Shown here in pieces: positions 41,137 to 49,600 of a stretch of 64,000 nucleotides of DNA (its first letter is position 1; every line of letters starts with the position of its first letter). The notes beneath the pieces are model-generated. The model had not been told where the DNA came from. It did not search any database and saw only the letters and a program-made list of their open reading frames with translations. Both the position numbers and the translations under genes were made by a program. Origin of the DNA: Actinomycetospora corticicola (GTDB lineage Bacteria; Actinomycetota; Actinomycetes; Mycobacteriales; Pseudonocardiaceae); NCBI RefSeq assembly GCF_013409505.1, contig NZ_JACCBN010000001.1, positions 5,270,001 to 5,334,000 of the forward strand, read 5' to 3'.

Positions 41137-41778
41137 GTGCGGGGACGATGTGGTCGGGCGGCGGCAGCCGTCGCCCTGGTGGCGCTCGCGGCGGCCTGCT
41201 CGTCCGGTCCACAGCTCGCGACACCGCCGATCCCCACCTTCCCGGGGCCCGGTGCCGCCGCACCGGCCAGCGCCCCGCCGTCGCGCTCGACGCTGGTGCC
41301 CACCGACTGCAACCAGATCCTGTCCAAGGACGAGCTGCCGAACCTGCTCGGACTGCCGCTGGGCACGGTGGACGTGCGGTCGCTGCGGGACGTGCCCGCC
41401 CCGTCGGTCGGGCGGCTCGAGCGGGTCACCTGCACCTACAGCTCCACCGGCGGTCCGGGCGCCGCGCCGGCGGGCGCGCAGGTGCTCAAGCTGCTGACCA
41501 GCGGGTACAACTCGCCCGAGGCCGCGCTGGCACAGGTCGCGGTGAACAACCAGGTGCTGCAGGGCGAGGGCGTCACGGGCGTCGCCACGCCGATCGGCGC
41601 GGCGCAGGGCACCTTCTTCTCCGACCCCGACGGGCCGATCCTCGTGGTCGCCTACCGGCAGGTCACGGTCAGCCTCACGCTCACCCGCGGGGGGAACCTG
41701 TCGGCCGACCAGCAGCGGTCGCTGCTCGTCGACCTCGCGCAGCGGGTGCTCCCCGTCCTGGTGCCCACCGGCTCCTGA
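41137..41778 (+). CDS. putative lipoprotein
   Basis: 213 residues. Signal peptide with lipobox LAAAC (cysteine at about 24), then a Pro/Ala linker and a globular domain containing TDCNQILSKDELPNLLGLPLG and GRLERVTCTYSS; it looks like the DUF3558-type lipoproteins of actinobacteria, but assignment is tentative. Two cysteines in the mature part could form a disulfide. GTG start chosen for GAGGGG upstream; the longer frame is a shadow of pcaC. It stands between pcaC and the MFS fusion gene with its own promoter. Confidence 0.75.
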   Translation: MRGRCGRAAAAVALVALAAACSSGPQLATPPIPTFPGPGAAAPASAPPSRSTLVPTDCNQILSKDELPNLLGLPLGTVDVRSLRDVPAPSVGRLERVTCTYSSTGGPGAAPAGAQVLKLLTSGYNSPEAALAQVAVNNQVLQGEGVTGVATPIGAAQGTFFSDPDGPILVVAYRQVTVSLTLTRGGNLSADQQRSLLVDLAQRVLPVLVPTGS

Positions 41779-41811
41779 GCCCGACCACGCATCACCCCGA
41801 CCCGACGCGGG

Positions 41812-41839
41812 TACAGTCTATTTGCATAGGCTAACGACA
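41812..41839 (+). promoter_or_regulatory. promoter of MFS fusion gene with IdeR/DtxR-like site
   Basis: TACAGT (41812-41817) and TAGGCT (41827-41832) both fit -10 boxes. The 19-mer 41821-41839 carries TAGGCTAAC and matches the IdeR/DtxR consensus (TTAGGTTAGGCTAACCTAA) at about 13 of 19 positions, mostly in the right half. AAGGGGG at 41839-41845 is the ribosome binding site. Confidence 0.35.
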
Positions 41840-41851
41840 AGGGGGTTCGGC

Positions 41852-43885
41852 GTGTCGACCGATCGCTACAAGTGGGTGGCGCTGTCCAACACCACCCTCG
41901 GCGTGCTGATCGTGACGATCAACATGTCGGTCCTGCTGATCGCCCTGCCCGACATCTTCCGCGGGATCGACATCGACCCGCTCGCGCCGGCCAACGTCAG
42001 CTACCTGCTGTGGCTGATCATGGGCTACCTCGTGGTCACGGCGGTGCTCGTCGTGAGCTTCGGGCGCATCGGCGACATGTACGGCCGCACGAAGATGTAC
42101 AACCTCGGGTTCGCCGTGTTCACCGTCTTCTCGGTGCTGCTCGCCGTCACGTGGATGCACGGCGACGCCGGGGCGATCTGGCTGATCGTGATGCGCGTGC
42201 TGCAGGGGATCGGCGGCGCGCTGCTGCTCGCCAACTCCACGGCGATCCTCACCGACGCGTTCCCCACCCACCAGCGCGGCCTGGCCCTCGGGATCAACTC
42301 CGTCGCGGCGATCGCGGGGTCGTTCCTCGGCCTGATCGTCGGTGGCGTCCTCGCCCCCGTCTCCTGGCACCTGGTGTTCGTGGTCAGCGTGCCCATCGGC
42401 GTCTTCGGCACGGTGTGGGCGTACTACAAGCTGCGGGAGACCGGCGAGCGCCACGAGGCCCGCATCGACTGGTGGGGCAACATCACCTTCGCCGTCGGCC
42501 TGATCGCCGTGCTCGTCGGGATCACCTACGGCATCCAGCCCTACGGCGGGCACGTGATGGGCTGGAGCTCGCCCACGGTCCTGGTCTGCCTGATCGGCGG
42601 GGTCGTCGTCCTGGCGGTCTTCGCGGTCATCGAGACCCGGGTCGCCGAGCCGATGTTCCACCTGTCGCTGTTCCGCATCCGGGCGTTCTCCGCCGGGAAC
42701 ATCGCGAGCCTGCTCGCCGCCCTCGGTCGCGGCGGACTGCAGTTCATCCTCATCATCTGGCTGCAGGGCATCTGGCTGCCCCAGCACGGCTACGACTACG
42801 AGTCGACGCCGCTGTGGGCCGGTATCTACATGGTGCCGCTGACCATCGGGTTCCTCGTGGCCGGTCCGCTGTCCGGCATCCTCTCCGACCGGCACGGGGC
42901 CCGCGCCTACGCGACCGTCGGCATGCTCGGCGCCGCCGTGAGCTTCCTGCTGCTGAAGTTCCTGCCGGTCGACTTCTCCTACGTCGGCTTCGCGTTCATC
43001 CTCGCGCTCAACGGGTTGTCGATGGGCCTGTTCTCGTCGCCGAACCGCGCCGCGATCATGAACAGCGTGCCGCCCCGGCAGCGGGGTGCCGCCGCGGGCA
43101 TGACCTCGACGTTCCAGAACGGCGCGACGGTGCTGTCGATCGGCATCTTCTTCTCGATGCTGATCCTCGGTCTCTCCCGCAGCCTGCCGAGCGCGCTGCG
43201 CGACGGGCTGCTCGCGCACGGCGTGCCCGCCGACGCCGCCCAGCGGATCTCGGAGCTCCCGCCGGTCTCGACGCTGTTCGCGGCGCTGCTCGGCTACAAC
43301 CCGATGGAGACGCTGCTCGGCCCGCAGGTCCTCGCCCAGGTCGGTCCGCAGCAGGCCGGGTTCCTCACGGGCCGGTCGTTCTTCCCGCAGCTCATCTCCG
43401 GCCCGTTCGCCGACGGTCTGACCTTCGCCCTGGTCTTCGCCGCGCTGTGCTGCGTGGTGGCCGCCCTCGCCTCGCTGCTGCGCGGTGGGAAGTACGCCTA
43501 CGTCGAGCCGGGGGAGCGGGTCTCCGACGGGGCGGACGAGATCGACGGCGCGGCGGTCACCGAGGCCCCCGGGGTCGGCTACGACGACACCGACGGCGCC
43601 CTGGTGGGCGTCCCGACGGGTGGCCGCGTGCTGCGCGGGCGGGTGACCGGCCCGGATGCGGCGCCCGCACCCGCCGTCGTGACCCTCGTCGACCGCGCCG
43701 GGCGACAGGCCGGGCGCGCGGTCGCCGACGAGCAGGGCCGGTTCCGCATCGAGCCGCCCACGACGGGGGACTTCCTCGTGATCGCGACGCCGCAGGACGC
43801 GGAGCACGTCGCGGCGCCGCAGGCCACCCAGGTCTCGGTGCACGGCGGGGCGGTCGACGTGGACCTGGTGCTCGACCGCCGCTGA
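41852..43885 (+). CDS. MFS drug transporter (DHA2, 14 TM) with C-terminal carboxypeptidase-regulatory-like domain
   Basis: 677 residues. Fourteen membrane helices in 1-560, with RIGDMYGRTKMYNLGF (motif A) and RVLQGIGGALLLAN, the DHA2/EmrB-QacA class. After the last helix a charged linker (565-595) leads to a beta-sandwich of about 85 residues (GRVTG...VVTLVDRAGRQ...DEQGRFRIEPPTTGDFLVIATP). The same domain is in the next four genes. With an even number of helices the domain should be cytoplasmic. The GTG at 41852 fits AAGGGGG; the TTG upstream would add ten residues. A similar but undecorated MFS sits at 62479. Confidence 0.88.
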   Translation: MSTDRYKWVALSNTTLGVLIVTINMSVLLIALPDIFRGIDIDPLAPANVSYLLWLIMGYLVVTAVLVVSFGRIGDMYGRTKMYNLGFAVFTVFSVLLAVTWMHGDAGAIWLIVMRVLQGIGGALLLANSTAILTDAFPTHQRGLALGINSVAAIAGSFLGLIVGGVLAPVSWHLVFVVSVPIGVFGTVWAYYKLRETGERHEARIDWWGNITFAVGLIAVLVGITYGIQPYGGHVMGWSSPTVLVCLIGGVVVLAVFAVIETRVAEPMFHLSLFRIRAFSAGNIASLLAALGRGGLQFILIIWLQGIWLPQHGYDYESTPLWAGIYMVPLTIGFLVAGPLSGILSDRHGARAYATVGMLGAAVSFLLLKFLPVDFSYVGFAFILALNGLSMGLFSSPNRAAIMNSVPPRQRGAAAGMTSTFQNGATVLSIGIFFSMLILGLSRSLPSALRDGLLAHGVPADAAQRISELPPVSTLFAALLGYNPMETLLGPQVLAQVGPQQAGFLTGRSFFPQLISGPFADGLTFALVFAALCCVVAALASLLRGGKYAYVEPGERVSDGADEIDGAAVTEAPGVGYDDTDGALVGVPTGGRVLRGRVTGPDAAPAPAVVTLVDRAGRQAGRAVADEQGRFRIEPPTTGDFLVIATPQDAEHVAAPQATQVSVHGGAVDVDLVLDRR

Positions 43886-43953
43886 TGCGGTGAGGCTCGC
43901 GTCACCGACGCGGGTAACCCGTTGGTAAAGAGCGTCCGCGATCGTCGGGAGGC

Positions 43954-45030
43954 GTGACCGGATTCGACCATCCAGAGCGCATGCCTCGTCTGCTCGGCGC
44001 CGTGACGGTGGTGCTGACGGCCGCCGCGGGCGCCATCGACGTGGTGACCTTCTTCGCCTTCAACCAGGTCTTCGCCTCGACGATGACCGGCAACCTCGTC
44101 CTGCTCGGCCTGGGGCTCGGGCAGGGTGAGTGGCTGCAGGTCGTCGACAACCTCTGTGCGATGGGCGGGTACTGCGGCGGGCTCGTCGTCGGGACCCTCG
44201 TGTGCGGGGTGGCGATGCGTCGGCTCCCGTGGCGCAACGCCGTCGGGATCGCGCTCACCGTGGAGCTCGCGCTGCTGGTGGCGGTCGGGGCCGTGTGGTG
44301 GGGAGCCGACGACGACTCGGCGATCGCCCAGGGCCGGGTGATCGTGCTCGTCGTGGGCTCCGGGCTCGCGATGGGGATCCAGGCGGCGGCGATGCGCTAC
44401 ATCGGCCCGGCCGGGACCCCGACGAGCTTCCTGTCGGGCACGGTCACCAACTGGGTGTCGAGCCTGGTCGAACTGCACAAGCCGTTCCGCTGGGGCTGGA
44501 ACTCGCCGCTGCGGATCCTCGCGATCGTGGTCGCCGCCGGCGGGAACGCCGTCGTCCAGGGGTGGCAGCCCGATCTCGCGTTCGCCGTCCCCGTGCTGCT
44601 GGTGCTCGTCGGGATCGTCGGCATGGCGGTGGTGACCCGGGCGAATCACGGCGGGCTGGTGGCGGGCGAGCCGGAGTTCGCCCCGGACCCCCGGACGGAG
44701 GTCCCGGACGCCGAGCCCGAGGGTCCGGCCGAGGCCGAGGGGCCCGTCGACGAGCCGCTCCGGGAGATCGGGCGGGTCAGCGGCCGGGTCCTCGACCCCG
44801 GGGGAGGTGCGAGCCCCGCCGCGGTGACGCTCGTCGACATGGAGGGCCGTCAGGTGCTGCGCGTCCACACCGAGCCCGACGGCCGCTTCGACGTCCAGCC
44901 CCCGGAGGCCGGCGAGTTCGTGCTGATCTGCACCCCGCACCGCATGGGTGGGAACGCCGCCCGACCGCGCGCGGTGGTCGTCGCGGTGGACGGCCGTCCG
45001 GTCACCCACGACGTCGTGGTGGGCGCCTAG
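43954..45030 (+). CDS. DUF1275 (YoaK-type) membrane protein with beta-sandwich tail, copy A
   Basis: 358 residues. Residues 1-230: six or so membrane helices with AGAIDVVTFFAFNQVFASTMTGNLVLLG, the DUF1275 signature, and QAAAMRYIGPAGTPTSFLSGTVTNW. Then an acidic linker (EPEFAPDPRTEVPDAE) and a beta-sandwich (SGRVLDPGGGASPAAVTLVDMEGRQ, DGRFDVQPPEAGEFVLICTP). About 75-80% identical by eye to the next gene, so a tandem duplication. GTG start; GGGAGG is very close (1 nt). The function of DUF1275 is unknown; roles in export or sensing of small molecules have been suggested for the family. Confidence 0.9.
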   Translation: MTGFDHPERMPRLLGAVTVVLTAAAGAIDVVTFFAFNQVFASTMTGNLVLLGLGLGQGEWLQVVDNLCAMGGYCGGLVVGTLVCGVAMRRLPWRNAVGIALTVELALLVAVGAVWWGADDDSAIAQGRVIVLVVGSGLAMGIQAAAMRYIGPAGTPTSFLSGTVTNWVSSLVELHKPFRWGWNSPLRILAIVVAAGGNAVVQGWQPDLAFAVPVLLVLVGIVGMAVVTRANHGGLVAGEPEFAPDPRTEVPDAEPEGPAEAEGPVDEPLREIGRVSGRVLDPGGGASPAAVTLVDMEGRQVLRVHTEPDGRFDVQPPEAGEFVLICTPHRMGGNAARPRAVVVAVDGRPVTHDVVVGA

Positions 45031-45113
45031 CGCATCCGGTCGTGCACAACATGATGATGCTCCTCACGGCCTCGCGCGATCTGGAAGCGGCCGCCCCGGG
45101 GCATTGAGACGGT

Positions 45114-46190
45114 ATGACCGGTTTCGACCATCCGGAGCGACGGCCTGGGCTGCTCAGCGCGGTCACGATCGTGCTGACGGCCGCGGCGGGTGCCATCGAC
45201 GTCGTCACGTTCTTCGCGTTCAACGAGGTCTTCGCCTCGACGATGACCGGCAACCTCGTGCTGCTGGGGCTCGGGATCGGGCAGGGGGACTGGTACCAGG
45301 CCCTCGACAACGTCGTCGCGATCACGGGCTACTGCAGCGGGCTCGTCGTCGGGACCCTGGTGTGCGGGATCGCGATGCGGCGGCTGCCGTGGCGCAACGC
45401 CGTCGGGGTGGCGCTGACGGTGGAGCTCGCGCTGCTGATCGCGGTCGGCGTGTTCTTCTACTCGGTGGACGACGAGGCGCTCGCCCAGCCCCGCGTGGTG
45501 GTGCTCGTCCTCGGGGCCGGGCTGGCGATGGGCATCCAGGCCGCGGCCATGCGCTACGTCGGCCCGGCCGGGACCCCGACGAGCTTCCTGTCCGGCACCG
45601 TCACGAACTGGGTGTCGAGCCTGGTCGAGCTGCACCAGCCGTTCCGCTGGAACTGGAACTCGCCGCTGCGCATCGCGATCATCGTGGTCGCCGCAGGCGG
45701 CAACGCCGTGGTGGCCCGCGTGGAGCCGGACTTCGCCTTCGTCGTCCCCGTGCTGCTCGTGGCGCTGGCGATCGGGCTCATGGCGATCGTCACCCGCGCG
45801 AACCACGGCGGGCTGGTCGCCGGTGAGCCGGAGTTCGCGCCGGACCCGCAGACCGAGGTGCCGGACGCCGAGGCCACGGTCGAGGAGCACCACGTCGTCG
45901 ACGAGGCCCCGGCGGACGGCATCGGGCGGTTGACCGGGCGCGTCGTCGACGGCGCGGGAGGACCGAGCCCGGCCGCCGTCACCCTCGTCGACATGGCGGG
46001 GGAGCAGGTCGCCCGCGTCCACACCGAGCCGGACGGCCGCTACGACCTGCGGCCGCCCGAGGCCGGCGAGTTCGTGCTCATCTGCACCCCGCACCGCATG
46101 GGCGGGGACGCCGCGCGGCCCCGGGCCGTCGTGGTGACGGTGGGCGGGGAGTCCGTGGAACACGACGTGGTGCTGGGCGCCCCGGCGTAG
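45114..46190 (+). CDS. DUF1275 membrane protein with beta-sandwich tail, copy B
   Basis: 358 residues, tandem paralogue of the preceding gene with the same layout: DUF1275 helices (1-230), acidic linker, then beta-sandwich (TGRVVDGAGGPSPAAVTLVDMAGEQ, DGRYDLRPPEAGEFVLICTPHRMGGDAARP). The C-terminal domain is more alike between the copies than the loops of the membrane part, suggesting selection on the domain. ATG 45114; neither a clear ribosome binding site nor a TAnnnT box precedes it. The 83-nt gap has no terminator, so A and B may be one transcript. An R2 repeat follows. Confidence 0.9.
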   Translation: MTGFDHPERRPGLLSAVTIVLTAAAGAIDVVTFFAFNEVFASTMTGNLVLLGLGIGQGDWYQALDNVVAITGYCSGLVVGTLVCGIAMRRLPWRNAVGVALTVELALLIAVGVFFYSVDDEALAQPRVVVLVLGAGLAMGIQAAAMRYVGPAGTPTSFLSGTVTNWVSSLVELHQPFRWNWNSPLRIAIIVVAAGGNAVVARVEPDFAFVVPVLLVALAIGLMAIVTRANHGGLVAGEPEFAPDPQTEVPDAEATVEEHHVVDEAPADGIGRLTGRVVDGAGGPSPAAVTLVDMAGEQVARVHTEPDGRYDLRPPEAGEFVLICTPHRMGGDAARPRAVVVTVGGESVEHDVVLGAPA

Positions 46191-46197
46191 GGCCCGC

Positions 46198-46258
46198 CGC
46201 GAGATGCACGTGGGGCAGGTTCCCGGGCGGCCGGGGCTGCCTGGTGTGGACCTCGGGG
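46198..46258. repeat. palindromic repeat, family R2, copy 4
   Basis: Starts CGCGAGATGCACGTGGGGCA; arms GGGGCAGGTTCCCGGG / CCGGGGCTGCCTGG, diverged. It lies between the convergent DUF1275-B and YceI genes and ends CCTCGGGG instead of TCTCGCGGG. Confidence 0.6.
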
Positions 46259-46279
46259 AGCGGAGCCGGGTCGGCGGGG

Positions 46280-47101
46280 TCACCCGTCGACCCGGACCGC
46301 CTCGATGTCGATCTCGATCCGCAGGGTGCGCCCGATCGCGAAGATGCCGGCGATCACCGACTGGTTCCACGAGATGTCGAAGTCGTCGCGGGAGAGCTGG
46401 GTGGTGGCCGAGAACCCGGCGCGCTCGCCGCCCCAGAGGTCGGGGCCCGCCCCGTGGTAGACGACGTCCAGGGCCACGCGGTTCCGCACGCCCTTGAGCT
46501 CGAGGTCGCCGAGCATCGTCCAGTGGTCGGCCGTGTGCCCGACGATCCGCGTCGAGGAGAAGCGGATCTCGCCGAAGCGCAGGACGTCGAGGAAGTCGGG
46601 CGCCCGGAGGTGCGCGTCGCGCTGCTCGTCGTCGGTGTCGACGCTGCCGGACTCGATGGCGGCCGTGACGGTCGACGTCTCGAGCGACGGGCCCATGTCG
46701 ATCGCCCCGGTGAACCGGCGCAGCCGCCCGTGCACCTTGGTGATGCCCAGGTGGAACGCGGAGGCCGCGATCCGGGAGTGCACCGGGTCGATCTCCCAGC
46801 GCCCGGGGGCGGGGAGCTCCAGGGCGCCGGTGCGGGTGAGCACGACGCGACCGAGGTCCCCCGACGCCGGGCCGGCCACCGGCCGCGCGGAGGGCGTGTG
46901 GCCGACGGCGGAGGTGATCACGGTGCACGGGCCGGCGGGCAGGCCGTCGAGCACGAAGCGCCCGTCGTCGTCGACCGCGGCGCCACCGATCTGCTGGCCG
47001 GCGGCGTCGATCACCGTGACGACGGCGAACGGCACCGGCCAGCCGTCACTGGTGACGGCGATCCCGGCGATGCGCTGGGTCCCCGACCGCGTGGCGGTCA
47101 C
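46280..47101 (-). CDS. YceI-family protein with N-terminal beta-sandwich domain
   Basis: 273 residues. Residues 1-90: the shared carboxypeptidase-regulatory-like domain (IAGIAVTSDGWPVPFAVVTVID, DGRFVLDGLPAGP). Residues 98-270: YceI lipocalin-like barrel with WEIDPVHSRIAASAFHLGITKVHGRLRRFTG and SWNQSVIAGIFAIGRTLRI. YceI proteins bind polyprenyl chains in a central tunnel. No signal peptide is visible, so it is predicted cytoplasmic, unlike many YceI proteins. GTG start overlaps the stop of the triple-domain gene (GTGA): one operon. Confidence 0.9.
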   Translation of the reverse strand: MTATRSGTQRIAGIAVTSDGWPVPFAVVTVIDAAGQQIGGAAVDDDGRFVLDGLPAGPCTVITSAVGHTPSARPVAGPASGDLGRVVLTRTGALELPAPGRWEIDPVHSRIAASAFHLGITKVHGRLRRFTGAIDMGPSLETSTVTAAIESGSVDTDDEQRDAHLRAPDFLDVLRFGEIRFSSTRIVGHTADHWTMLGDLELKGVRNRVALDVVYHGAGPDLWGGERAGFSATTQLSRDDFDISWNQSVIAGIFAIGRTLRIEIDIEAVRVDG

Positions 47102-48051
47102 CGCCGCCCGCCGTCGGCGTCGAAGCCGCGGTCGGAGTAGAGGTCACCGGTGGCGTGGCGCCCGTTGTGGCCGTTCGAGTACGCCCCCGCGGGCACGGCG
47201 TCGGCGCCGAAGTCCTCGCCGGAGAACGACCGGGTGACCTCGGAGGGCGCGTCGTCGGCGGGCCCGAGGGCCGGCGGGGTGAGGGTGAGCGTGACCTCGG
47301 AGGGCTGTCCGGCGCCGACCTCGATCTCGCTGGCCACCGGGGCGTACCCGCTGGCGGTGATCGTGTAGGTGCCGGGCGCGACCTCGGGGAAGTCGAAGCC
47401 GCCGTCCTCGCCGGTGACCGCCGCGCCCACGACGTTGCCGTCCGCGCCGACCAGCGTGGCCAGCGCCTCGGCGACGGGGCGGCCGCCGGAGGCCGAGCGC
47501 ACCACGCCGGACAGACGCAGCTGGCTGACCAGCGCGATGTCGCGGGTGACGCGGCCCTCGCCCGGGATCTGCACGGTCTCGGCGACCGGCGTGGTGTCCG
47601 GGGCGGCGGCGGTGAGCGTGTAGGTGCCCTCGTCGAGGTCGGCGAAGCGGTACCCGCCGTCGGCGTTCGAGCGGGCGACGGCGATGACGGTGCCGCGCAC
47701 GTCGGTGAGCGTGAGGACCACGCCCGCGGTGCCGGCGAGCGCGCCGTCGCGGGAGGCGCCGACCGTGCCCTCGAGGGAGGCCCCGCCGCCGGAGAGCGAC
47801 ACGTCGTGGCGCAGCGCGCGGTCGGACACCGCGACCAGCGACGCCTTCGGCTGGTGCGTGGAGGACGAGCAGATGACGAGGTAGGTGCCGCCGGTCGACG
47901 GCGTGAGGCGGTAGTCGCCGGACTCGTCGGCGACCGTCCGGTCGAGCTGGTCGCCCGCGAGATCGCACAGGGTCAGCGCCGCCCCCGGGAGCGGTCCGCC
48001 GTCACCACGCGTGATCCGCCCGAAGATCATGATCGGCTGCTGTCCGTCCAC
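47098..48051 (-). CDS. triple carboxypeptidase-regulatory-like repeat protein
   Basis: 317 residues, three tandem beta-sandwich domains (about 8-95, 96-180, 181-260) with pattern GRITRGDGGPLPGAALTLCD, LTLTDVRG...DGGYRFADLDEGTYTL and LVGADGN...DGGFDFPEVAPGTYTI. The C-terminal 55 residues are Gly/Asp/Asn-rich and disordered. No signal peptide or anchor, so cytoplasmic unless exported otherwise. Start at GTG 48051, because AGGAG lies 7 nt upstream; the longer frame would begin with TTG. A possible scaffold built from the same domain as the neighbours' tails. The downstream YceI gene overlaps. Confidence 0.85.
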   Translation of the reverse strand: MDGQQPIMIFGRITRGDGGPLPGAALTLCDLAGDQLDRTVADESGDYRLTPSTGGTYLVICSSSTHQPKASLVAVSDRALRHDVSLSGGGASLEGTVGASRDGALAGTAGVVLTLTDVRGTVIAVARSNADGGYRFADLDEGTYTLTAAAPDTTPVAETVQIPGEGRVTRDIALVSQLRLSGVVRSASGGRPVAEALATLVGADGNVVGAAVTGEDGGFDFPEVAPGTYTITASGYAPVASEIEVGAGQPSEVTLTLTPPALGPADDAPSEVTRSFSGEDFGADAVPAGAYSNGHNGRHATGDLYSDRGFDADGGRR

Positions 48052-48180
48052 CGTCGTACTCCTCAACCGCTCGAGACTCGGCGCCCTGGGTCACACGGGA
48101 GGGCGAGCCGAACCACTGTCTCGGAGCCGATACCCGCCCGGCCACCCGAATCCCCGCGGACCACCTGAGATTTCACTTTC

Positions 48181-48193
48181 ATCGTACAAGCAT
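48181..48193 (-). promoter_or_regulatory. putative promoter element of the triple-repeat gene
   Basis: On the minus strand GCTTGTACGAT: TACGAT (48181-48186) fits a -10; the start codon is about 115 nt downstream, leaving a long leader. TTGTACG also occurs at the MarR promoter (61945-61951). Confidence 0.3.
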
Positions 48194-48278
48194 CTAGCGG
48201 TGGATGCTCGGGAGATCACCGATGGTGTGCACCACCGATCCGTTGGCGCGCGACCGATCGCGGGAGCACGCTGAGCGC

Positions 48279-49571
48279 ATGGCTGCGCCCACCGACGACC
48301 GCACCTCCATCGCGCCCGCCACCGCCGGCGAGGACGGCGGTCACGGCGACCCCTTCGCCGACCTGCCCCGCCCGCACCTCGAGCTCGACCCCGACGCCCC
48401 GCACGTCGCCGACTTCTACGCGTACGGCGAGCTGCTCACCGACGACGAGCGGGACATCCTGCGCCGGCTGCGCGGCTACCTCGCCTCCGACGTCGCGCCC
48501 GTGGTGAACGAGGCGTGGGAGGCCGCGGAGTTCCCGGAGCAGTTCCGCCGCGGCTTCGCCGCGCTCGACCTCGCCGGGCTGCCCTACGGCCTGTCGAAGC
48601 TCTCCGAGAAGCCCGCCCGACGGGTGCTCATGGGCTTCGTGCACGCCGAGATCGCCCGCATCGACGCCTCGACGAACAGCTTCTTCGGCGTCCAGAGCGG
48701 TCTCGCGATGGGGTCGATCGACGCCTGCGGCACCCCGGAGCAGAAGGAGCGGTGGCTGCCCCCGATGGCGCGCATGGACCTGATCGGCGCGTTCGGCCTC
48801 ACCGAGCCGCACGGCGGGTCCGACGTCGCGGGCGGGATGGAGACCACCGCGCGCCGCGAGGGCGACGAGTGGGTCATCGACGGCCACAAGCGCTGGATCG
48901 GCAACGGCACGTTCGCCGACGTGCTCGTGATCTGGGCCCGCGACGGCGAGGCCGTCCGCGGCTTCGTCGTCGACCGGGAGACCCCCGGCGTGCACACGGC
49001 GAAGATCGAGGGCAAGACGGCCCTGCGGATCACCCAGAACGCCGACATCACCCTCGAGGGCGTCCGGGTGGGCGAGGACCGGCGGCTCTCCGGCGGGAAC
49101 GGCACGTTCGCCGACACCGGCGGGGTGCTGCGGCGCACCCGCGGCAACGCGTCGTGGGCGTGCGTCGGGGTGCAGATGGCGGCCTACGAACTGGCCCTGA
49201 GCTACGCGCAGCAGCGCGTGCAGTTCGGCCGCCCGATCGCCGGGTTCCAGATGATCCAGGACGCCCTGGTGCAGATGCTCGGCAACACGACCGCGTCGCT
49301 CGGGATGGCCTCGCGCAACGCCCAGCTGATCGACGGCGGGGGCGGCTCGGACGCGCACTCGGCGCTGGCCAAGCAGTTCTGCGCCGACCGGATGCGCGAG
49401 ACCGTCGCGCTCGGCCGCCAGATCGTCGGGGGCAACGGGACGATCCTGGAGAACGGGATCGCGCGGTACTTCAACGACGCCGAGGCGCTCTACTCCTACG
49501 AGGGCACGCGCGAGATGAACACCCTCATCGTCGGGAAGAAGATCACCGGGCACAGCGCCTTCGTCCGTTAG
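48279..49571 (+). CDS. acyl-CoA dehydrogenase, glutaryl-CoA-dehydrogenase-like
   Basis: 430 residues, normal for the family. Typical motifs: FGLTEPHGGSDVAGG (FAD site), KRWIGNGTFADVLVIWAR, and the C-terminal YSYEGTREMNTLIVGKKITG with the catalytic Glu, as in glutaryl/short branched acyl-CoA dehydrogenases. Passes electrons to ETF, not encoded here. Start taken at ATG 48279, where coding bias begins; ATG 48222 has a better ribosome binding site (GGGAG, 7 nt) and would add 19 residues. A GGTG-TG-CACC inverted repeat lies just upstream. The NADH dehydrogenase follows after 29 nt and could be co-transcribed. Confidence 0.88.
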   Translation: MAAPTDDRTSIAPATAGEDGGHGDPFADLPRPHLELDPDAPHVADFYAYGELLTDDERDILRRLRGYLASDVAPVVNEAWEAAEFPEQFRRGFAALDLAGLPYGLSKLSEKPARRVLMGFVHAEIARIDASTNSFFGVQSGLAMGSIDACGTPEQKERWLPPMARMDLIGAFGLTEPHGGSDVAGGMETTARREGDEWVIDGHKRWIGNGTFADVLVIWARDGEAVRGFVVDRETPGVHTAKIEGKTALRITQNADITLEGVRVGEDRRLSGGNGTFADTGGVLRRTRGNASWACVGVQMAAYELALSYAQQRVQFGRPIAGFQMIQDALVQMLGNTTASLGMASRNAQLIDGGGGSDAHSALAKQFCADRMRETVALGRQIVGGNGTILENGIARYFNDAEALYSYEGTREMNTLIVGKKITGHSAFVR

Positions 49572-49600
49572 CCTCCGGTCCTCGAGAGCAGGAGAGTCGC

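Noticed and set aside
41831..43843. 670-codon minus frame opposite the MFS fusion
   Set aside because: His/Arg/Glu-rich shadow of a membrane protein gene; no membrane helices or known domain.
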